A model generated the notes under the pieces. That model saw only the letters and a list, made by a program, of their open reading frames with translations. It was not told the origin of the DNA and made no database searches. A DNA stretch of 64,000 nucleotides from Siphonobacter curvatus (lineage in GTDB: Bacteria > Bacteroidota > Bacteroidia > Cytophagales > Spirosomataceae), in contig NZ_PTRA01000001.1 of the NCBI RefSeq assembly GCF_002943425.1, forward strand, positions 3,038,001 through 3,102,000, read 5' to 3'. Shown here piece by piece: positions 59,601 to 64,000 of the stretch; the stretch's first letter is position 1, and every line of letters starts with the position of its first letter. Made by a program: the position numbers and the translations under genes.

Positions 59601-59948
59601 AAACGTGGCTCCGGTGCTCCAGGCGTGCTTTCCCTTGATTCCCGCTTTCTCGGAAATATCCTCAAACTTGAAATTGCCTTTGTTGAGATACAGTTTATTA
59701 TCACCCATGTTGGACGTCAAAAACACGTCGGGCAAACTATCATTGTTGATGTCGCCGATGGCTACGCCGCCGCCGTTGTAGAAGTTCCGGTAATTGAAAA
59801 TGTTCAGTTCCTTGTCATCTTTCACTTCGTTGACGAACGCAATCCCCGTTTGTTCCGCCGGGAGCGATTCAAACAGGGTTTCTTCCTGCTTCTTCCCGCA
59901 CGCGGCCAAGACCAGAATCAGGGCCATTATCCGAATAAATTGCTTCAT
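56610..59948 (-). CDS. VCBS/FG-GAP repeat lipoprotein with ASPIC/UnbV domain (1)
   Basis: 1112 residues from the ATG at 59948 (MKQFIRIMALILVLAACGKK, lipobox Cys17). A series of beta-propeller repeats of the DxDxDGxxD type follows (GGGVAIGDINNDSLPDVFLTSN, ATFADVNGDGLLDLYICN, AFFDYDRDGDLDMFLLN, GDLDNDGDLDLIVSN and more), each able to bind calcium. An ASPIC/UnbV domain (GIGAKVRVHQPN ... VTIVWPDGQQQAIP) lies near residue 540, and a second set of repeats fills the C-terminal half. Surface-exposed, ligand unknown. Proteins of this type are often co-encoded with SusC/SusD pairs. The adjacent gene at 59963 is a paralogue. Confidence 0.9.
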   Translation of the reverse strand: MKQFIRIMALILVLAACGKKQEETLFESLPAEQTGIAFVNEVKDDKELNIFNYRNFYNGGGVAIGDINNDSLPDVFLTSNMGDNKLYLNKGNFKFEDISEKAGIKGKHAWSTGATFADVNGDGLLDLYICNAGNRPNDDRANELFINNGNLTFTEKAKEFGLDDRGVSTHAAFFDYDRDGDLDMFLLNNSFMPVGRLGYKNLRNQRDYDGGHKFFENRIIHKDAAPVTTQFVDISEKAGIYGSVIGFGLGITVGDVNDDDWPDIYVSNDFYEHDYLYLNNQDGTFRESLKETFPHISLSSMGADVADVNNDGRLDIFVTEMLPGTDRRLKTTTLFESYELEQFKLSQDYHYQYMRNMLHLNNGLDAKGKLSFSDVGQYAGVAATDWSWGALLFDMDNDGQKDIFVANGLYKTISDQDFISFFSDDHTMQQVVTQGFNFAEFLPKMPSEPIPNYAFRNEGNLKFSNQAQAWGLAEPNFSNGSAYGDLDNDGDLDLIVSNVNQPLSVYRNHASDRNHQHFLRVKLKGTDQNRNGIGAKVRVHQPNRTILLQQMPNRGFQSSVDLTLVFGLGTETKIDSVTIVWPDGQQQAIPSVKADTELVLDYRQSKAGVPRMGATPASYFTDATAPARLDYTHVENAFVDYNRDPLLKQMYSTQGPPLAVGDVNGDGLDDVYLGGASGSAKKLFVQQANGTFKGQELIMLDTERLYEDVAATFFDADQDGDQDLYVVSGGNEFIDGSAELEDRLYLNDGKGTFTRDRRLPLLYLNGSSVTAADFDHDGDQDLFVGSRMVSGQYGLSPQSQLLVNNGRGEFKVMTKRYIPEFSKMGMVTDAVWADVNRDSWPDLIISEDWGPVTIFLNEKGQRLARSPQLSELTGWWNRLYVRDLDGDGDLDLVAGNLGSNNRYHASAEHPAELYVNDFDRNGTMEQIINCWTETGKSYPMVLKQDLQKAVPSIKKKFLKFTDYAEKTVEDLFDESSREGMLKRSAVEDRTGVFWNDGKGNFRFEALPQDVQFSPIYGISSVDYDQDGKLDLILTGNFFECLPELGRYDANRGVVLKGTGQQKFNVVPSAQTGLIVEGQVRRSAELKMPQGTGLIFAKNGAAAQLVRTQQKPR

Positions 59949-59962
59949 GGGGTATAGAGAAT

Positions 59963-62900
59963 TCACTGAATGGGGTGCGTGTAGGTTTTGAATACAAGAA
60001 GTCGATCATTGTTCCGGCTAACCAGCCAGCGGGTTCCCGACGCCGTTCGGAGGACCTGTATATCCCGAATTTCGCCGGTTACTGAAAACCCGGAAAAAGG
60101 TCCGGGGCTGGCTCGGAAGTTCCCTTTACCATCGTTGAATAGTACCAGACCGGGGTTTGCATTATACTGTCCCTGAGCCGGATTAACGCTATAGAGGTTG
60201 CCTCCGGTCAGTACGTCTGGTGTCCCGTTACCATCCACGTCGCCAATCGCGAATGCGTAGAGTTTTGACCATTGGGCCGGAGCCGGCAATTCGTGAATGA
60301 CAAACCGAAGGTCCCCTTTGTTCTCCAGCCATACGGAACTGTAACGATTGATTTCAAATTCAGTGGCTCCGTTCAGCTCGCCTTTATTGAAGATGTCCTC
60401 TACGGTTTTTCCGGCGAAATCAGCGTAGGTGGTGAATTTCTTGTTGATGACCGAAGGAAGCTGTTTGCCCAGTTCGTCTTTGCCCGCCAGCGGATAGTAC
60501 GAGCCGGACTGATCTTCGTACGCCAGAATTTGTTCAGCCTGCCCATTCGAATCGATGTCTTTCACCCACATTTTCAAATGATCAGATCCTTTTCGCCGAA
60601 AACGACTATTCAGCCCCAGATTACCGAACACCCCATCTTCCCGCCCGTCTTTATTGAGATCGCCCCAGGCCATACGACTCCAGAAACCTTTCATACGGGT
60701 GGATTCTGTACCGTCGGCTTCTTCCATCCGAATGGGTTTTCGGGTGAATTTTCCGCCTTTTTGTACAAAGAGTTGGGGCTCCATCCAATCGCCGATCACC
60801 AGTAGATCGGGCTTCTGGTCGCCGTCAAAGTCGCTCCAGTGGGCATCCGTCAGTAAACCCGCCAACCGTAACTCCGGAGCCAGCCGATCCGTTTGATCGC
60901 TGAAATTCCCTTTCCCGTCATTTACCAACAGGAACGACCGGGGTGGTTTTCCGTAGGCATAAGCTGTCACGCGGCCCGAAACAAACAAATCAATATCCCC
61001 GTCTTTATCGAAGTCCGCCGGATACACCCCCGACTTGTTTTCCAGCATTTTTGGTAACGCCGTACTGGCTTTGGTAAAAGAACCTTTTCCGTCATTGAAG
61101 TACAACAGGTCTTGTAACTGACCCATTTCGCCGTAGTACTCATTCCCCCCCGCAACAACGTACAGATCCAGATCACCATCTCCATCGGCATCAAAAAACG
61201 TAGCGGCTACGTGTTCAGCCGATGAATCAGCGTCGAATGTGGGTTGCATGCTACGGACAAACTGACCGTCGGGTTTTTGCGTGAATAACTGCCCGACCTT
61301 GAGTTTAGCCCCGGGAATGTAAATATCTTCCAGGCCATCGCCGTTCACGTCACCTTTGGCCAGTCGTGGGCCTTCCGTCGAAAGCTGAAAAGGCATCAGC
61401 GGTTCGCGGCTAAAGTCAAAATAATCCTTGTTCTCGTAATGCGTGTAGGGGATGGGACCGGGCTGTACTTCCTCCAGTACGGGCGTCTCGGCGTTTTTCC
61501 ACCATTGCGATACTTCCTGATTTTTGGCAGAAGCATACCGCAAGGTCAGGTTTTGGTTTGTTTTGATATTCCGCAGGGTTTCTGATTTCCCATCCGGCCA
61601 GATGACCAGCAGGCTGTCGATAAGGGCTTGTTTGCCCAAACCAAATGTTAATGTAGGTTCTACTGACGATTGAAAACCGCGTACGGGGCTGTTTTGCTGG
61701 TAAAACAACTGGGTACTGTCCCGCATCAATACTTTCGCTCCAACGCCAAAAACATTCGCCTTTTCTCCCTTGAAATTTACTTTCAGGTAATGGTTCCCCA
61801 GCGTCTGGCGGGCTGTATTTCGATACACGCCTGCGGCCTCATTGATGTCGTTACTGATCAGATCCAGATCGCCATCGTTATCCAGATCCGCGTAGACCGC
61901 TCCGTTACTAATATTTTCCTTAGCAAATCCCCAGTCCGCAGAGCGATTTTTGAAATTAAAATCGAAAGGCCCTTTAACTACGCCTTGGTAGAGGTAATTG
62001 TGCGTTTTGCCTTCGGGCATGTGCTGAATAGATCTACGAACGGCATCTTTCACCCGTTTATCCAAGGCGGCGTATACGGAGTCCTGAAAAACGTATTTGA
62101 TGTAATCCATATTATTGGGTCGCCGGACGATGCCATTGGTGATAAATACGTCCTTCACGCCATCGCCGTCATAGTCGGCCCAGAGCGGTGCCCAGCTCCA
62201 GTCCGTAGCGGCCATGCCGAGTTGGGCGGCAATGTCCACGAAGCGTTTACCCTGTAAGTTTAATTGTAGACAATTGCGGGCATACTGATAGTGATACCCA
62301 TAGCTGAGTTTGAACGAAAAAACGTCGAACGCATCTTCGCCCGCCGATGATTTTTCGACCTTTTCATCTTCGGGATACATATCCAGCGTCATCACGTCCA
62401 GCCAGCCATCGTTATTAATGTCGGCCACGTCATTGCCCATCGAAAAGCGGCTGGTATGAGCAAACGTCTCTTTTAGTTTTTCGGTAAAGGTGCCGTTTCC
62501 GTTGTTGTGATAGTAGTAGTCGTCTTCGTGAAAGTCGTTGGAAACGTAAATATCTTCCCAGCCGTCGTTATCCAGATCGCCCACGGAAATTCCCAGACCG
62601 TAGCCCATCGGTGCTCCGTAGATACCTGCTTTTTCGGATACATTCACAAACCAGGGTTTCGCCTGGTTTCCCTTATCAATGATTTTATTTTCGAAGAGAT
62701 AATCCCCGGCTTCGTTATCCCGCAGGAACCGGGCATTTACGTTGTTGTACGAAATGGCTTTATGAATGGCGTGATTGAGCAGATAACAATCTAGATCACC
62801 ATCGTGATCGTAGTCGAAAAAAGCCGCCTGCGTTGAAAAGCCTGTAAAATCAAGTCCGTATTCAGCGGCCTTTTCCGTAAAGGTTCCGTCGTGATTGTTA

Positions 62901-63361
62901 ATATAGAGTTCGTTTGAGCCTTCCAGTCCCCGGTAATTTCCGACAGCACACACGTACATGTCCAGCCAGCCGTCACCGTTGACATCGGCCATACTCACGC
63001 CCGTCTGCCAATCGGCAAAACCGCCTACGCCCGCCTGCTCGGTAACGTCTTCAAACTTCCAGTTTCCTTTATTAAGGTATAATTTATTTTTGCCACGGTT
63101 GCTAACGAAATACAAATCCGTTAGTCCATCGTTGTTAATATCTCCTGCCGCTACGCCTGCTCCATTATAGAAATACAGATATTCGACAATATTCAGGCTG
63201 TCGTCGTCTACAACGGTATTCTGAAACGCAATACCCGTTTGGGTCGAATCCAGGGTTTCAAATAGGGGTTTTTCATGGGAAGAAGTACAGGCCGTTAAGC
63301 CTATTAAGAAACCACTCGCTACGATTAGTACTTTCAGGACTACGTTACACTGATCACGCAT
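59963..63361 (-). CDS. VCBS/FG-GAP repeat lipoprotein with ASPIC/UnbV domain (2)
   Basis: 1132 residues. Signal-lipobox MRDQCNVVLKVLIVASGFLI then GLTACTSS (Cys25). Same arrangement as the neighbour: FG-GAP-type repeats (GAGVAAGDINNDGLTDLYFVSN, VSMADVNGDGWLDMYVCAVG, AFFDYDHDGDLDCYLLN, YADLDNDGDLDLISND), an ASPIC/UnbV domain (GVGAKVLMRDSTQ ... LLVIWPDGKSETL), then a second series of repeats. It precedes the other paralogue by 14 bases, so the two are one transcript with the SusD-like gene upstream. Probably a surface binding protein of a nutrient-uptake locus. Confidence 0.9.
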   Translation of the reverse strand: MRDQCNVVLKVLIVASGFLIGLTACTSSHEKPLFETLDSTQTGIAFQNTVVDDDSLNIVEYLYFYNGAGVAAGDINNDGLTDLYFVSNRGKNKLYLNKGNWKFEDVTEQAGVGGFADWQTGVSMADVNGDGWLDMYVCAVGNYRGLEGSNELYINNHDGTFTEKAAEYGLDFTGFSTQAAFFDYDHDGDLDCYLLNHAIHKAISYNNVNARFLRDNEAGDYLFENKIIDKGNQAKPWFVNVSEKAGIYGAPMGYGLGISVGDLDNDGWEDIYVSNDFHEDDYYYHNNGNGTFTEKLKETFAHTSRFSMGNDVADINNDGWLDVMTLDMYPEDEKVEKSSAGEDAFDVFSFKLSYGYHYQYARNCLQLNLQGKRFVDIAAQLGMAATDWSWAPLWADYDGDGVKDVFITNGIVRRPNNMDYIKYVFQDSVYAALDKRVKDAVRRSIQHMPEGKTHNYLYQGVVKGPFDFNFKNRSADWGFAKENISNGAVYADLDNDGDLDLISNDINEAAGVYRNTARQTLGNHYLKVNFKGEKANVFGVGAKVLMRDSTQLFYQQNSPVRGFQSSVEPTLTFGLGKQALIDSLLVIWPDGKSETLRNIKTNQNLTLRYASAKNQEVSQWWKNAETPVLEEVQPGPIPYTHYENKDYFDFSREPLMPFQLSTEGPRLAKGDVNGDGLEDIYIPGAKLKVGQLFTQKPDGQFVRSMQPTFDADSSAEHVAATFFDADGDGDLDLYVVAGGNEYYGEMGQLQDLLYFNDGKGSFTKASTALPKMLENKSGVYPADFDKDGDIDLFVSGRVTAYAYGKPPRSFLLVNDGKGNFSDQTDRLAPELRLAGLLTDAHWSDFDGDQKPDLLVIGDWMEPQLFVQKGGKFTRKPIRMEEADGTESTRMKGFWSRMAWGDLNKDGREDGVFGNLGLNSRFRRKGSDHLKMWVKDIDSNGQAEQILAYEDQSGSYYPLAGKDELGKQLPSVINKKFTTYADFAGKTVEDIFNKGELNGATEFEINRYSSVWLENKGDLRFVIHELPAPAQWSKLYAFAIGDVDGNGTPDVLTGGNLYSVNPAQGQYNANPGLVLFNDGKGNFRASPGPFSGFSVTGEIRDIQVLRTASGTRWLVSRNNDRLLVFKTYTHPIQ

Positions 63362-63448
63362 TGACTAGTTGTTTACTGGGGCCAGTATCAATACAGGCCC
63401 CTTCCCAACCTGGAAAGGAGCCTGTAAAATAAGGTAAAGCATCTAAAA

Positions 63449-64000
63449 TTAATAACCCGGATTTTGCTTCAGCAAAGGGTTACTATTCATCTGGGTAGCT
63501 GGAATCGGCATCAGATTATACTTGGCATCGGTTACCGGTTTAAACTGCCAAGCTTTCTGCGTGAAGGATTTGAAACGAATCAAATCCGTCCGACGGCGAC
63601 CTTCAAAGGCAAACTCCCGTCCGTATTCTTTCAGCAGGTTATCCAGCGTCAGATCCGCAGCGGTAAAGTCTGCTACGCCTGCCCGCTTCCGGACCTGATT
63701 GATATACGGCAGAGCCTCCGCTGTTTTTCCCTGACGAATCAATGCTTCTGCCTTGGTCATCAATACTGAAGAATAGCGGAAAATCGGGAAATCGTTATCC
63801 TGATGTTCAATCAGGTTGTTCGCCTGAATTTGGAATTTTTGGAACCGTACGCCCTGATAGGCCAATGCCCGTTCGAGTGCATTGATTTCGGGGGTAAAGT
63901 TCAAGTCGTGCCGCTGCCCATCTACGCGGTCATCGTATTGAATCACCCGACCATCAGGGCCCGTTTGCGGACCCGCTAACCACATTTTCTTACGAGCATC
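63449..64000 (-). CDS. SusD/RagB-family outer-membrane protein, C-terminal part
   Basis: The 3' part of a gene that begins beyond the right edge; 183 residues are visible. The end has the SusD C-terminal signature: SSVLMTKAEALIRQGKTAEALPYINQVRKRAGV, TLDNLLKEYGREFAFEGRRRTDLIRFKSF, and the final YNLMPIPATQMNSNPLLKQNPGY. SusD-like lipoproteins bind a glycan or peptide at the surface and pass it to a SusC transporter, whose gene would lie just beyond the edge. Together with the two VCBS lipoproteins it forms a nutrient-uptake locus. Confidence 0.93.
   Translation of the reverse strand, partial: DARKKMWLAGPQTGPDGRVIQYDDRVDGQRHDLNFTPEINALERALAYQGVRFQKFQIQANNLIEHQDNDFPIFRYSSVLMTKAEALIRQGKTAEALPYINQVRKRAGVADFTAADLTLDNLLKEYGREFAFEGRRRTDLIRFKSFTQKAWQFKPVTDAKYNLMPIPATQMNSNPLLKQNPGY

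Noticed and set aside
59286-59957. Open frame of 223 codons on the plus strand
   Set aside because: Antisense to the repeat region of a VCBS lipoprotein; the regular DxDxDG codons keep the opposite strand open. Same explanation for 61670-62257 and 62507-62794.
1-64000. Insertion sequences, prophage or rRNA
   Set aside because: No transposase, integrase, phage structural gene or rRNA sequence was recognised on either strand.

Overview
The window comes from a Bacteroidota chromosome, most likely order Cytophagales (Spirosomataceae/Cytophagaceae type). The grounds are two secreted proteins with type IX secretion tails (types A and B), VCBS/ASPIC lipoproteins next to a SusD-family gene, large single-chain FtsX/MacB permeases, a cobalamin-riboswitch TonB receptor, and -7 elements of the form TAnnTTTG at several genes. 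No rRNA, CRISPR array, complete insertion sequence or prophage is visible. One tRNA (Gln, UUG) is present.

Layout. 1-2710: tail of one FtsX permease and a complete paralogue, closed by a perfect hairpin. 2711-6500: an AT-rich block holding an NTF2-like secreted protein, an acyltransferase-3 and a LytS/LytTR two-component pair. 6536-7739: cbpA/cbpM chaperone pair. 7822-9256: a protealysin-type M4 protease with its emfourin-like inhibitor. 9409-17191: a complete CzcCBA/CusCBA-type metal-efflux operon with its own OmpR-type two-component system. 17399-23038: FtsX permease and DUF4097 protein, then ABC ATPase and TolC-like protein, each pair preceded by the same unusual promoter arrangement. 23046-27179: PspC, cold-shock protein, lysS and rpoN. 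27359-33137: an unrecognised large secreted protein and sdhCAB. 33553-41870: T9SS cargo proteins, a DCC thiol oxidoreductase, fabD, tRNA-Gln, NUDIX and PASTA proteins. 42008-48650: two rhodaneses, a GH130-like lipoprotein and a B12 group (riboswitch-btuB-cobT-cobS-cobC). 48909-51792: a GMC oxidoreductase with its small subunit and a four-helix-bundle (23S intervening-sequence type) gene lodged between them. 52015-56613: a DUF3050 protein, a membrane protein, a PyrR-like phosphoribosyltransferase, purN and two lipoproteins. 56610-64000: two paralogous VCBS/ASPIC lipoproteins and the C-terminal part of a SusD-like protein running off the window.

The most notable non-coding signal is shared by the 17399 permease and the 20986 ABC ATPase. 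Each has two 16-bp imperfect palindromes (TGTYCR-N4-YGNNCA) exactly 22 bp apart, then about 55 bp downstream a -24/-12-like element (TTGGnAnAnnTTTAG). This is the geometry expected of sigma-54 promoters with an enhancer-binding protein; rpoN itself is in the window but no such regulator gene is. Other candidates are a LytTR-type direct repeat before lytS, a response-regulator-type direct repeat before the metal-efflux operon, and inverted-repeat flanks around the four-helix-bundle gene.
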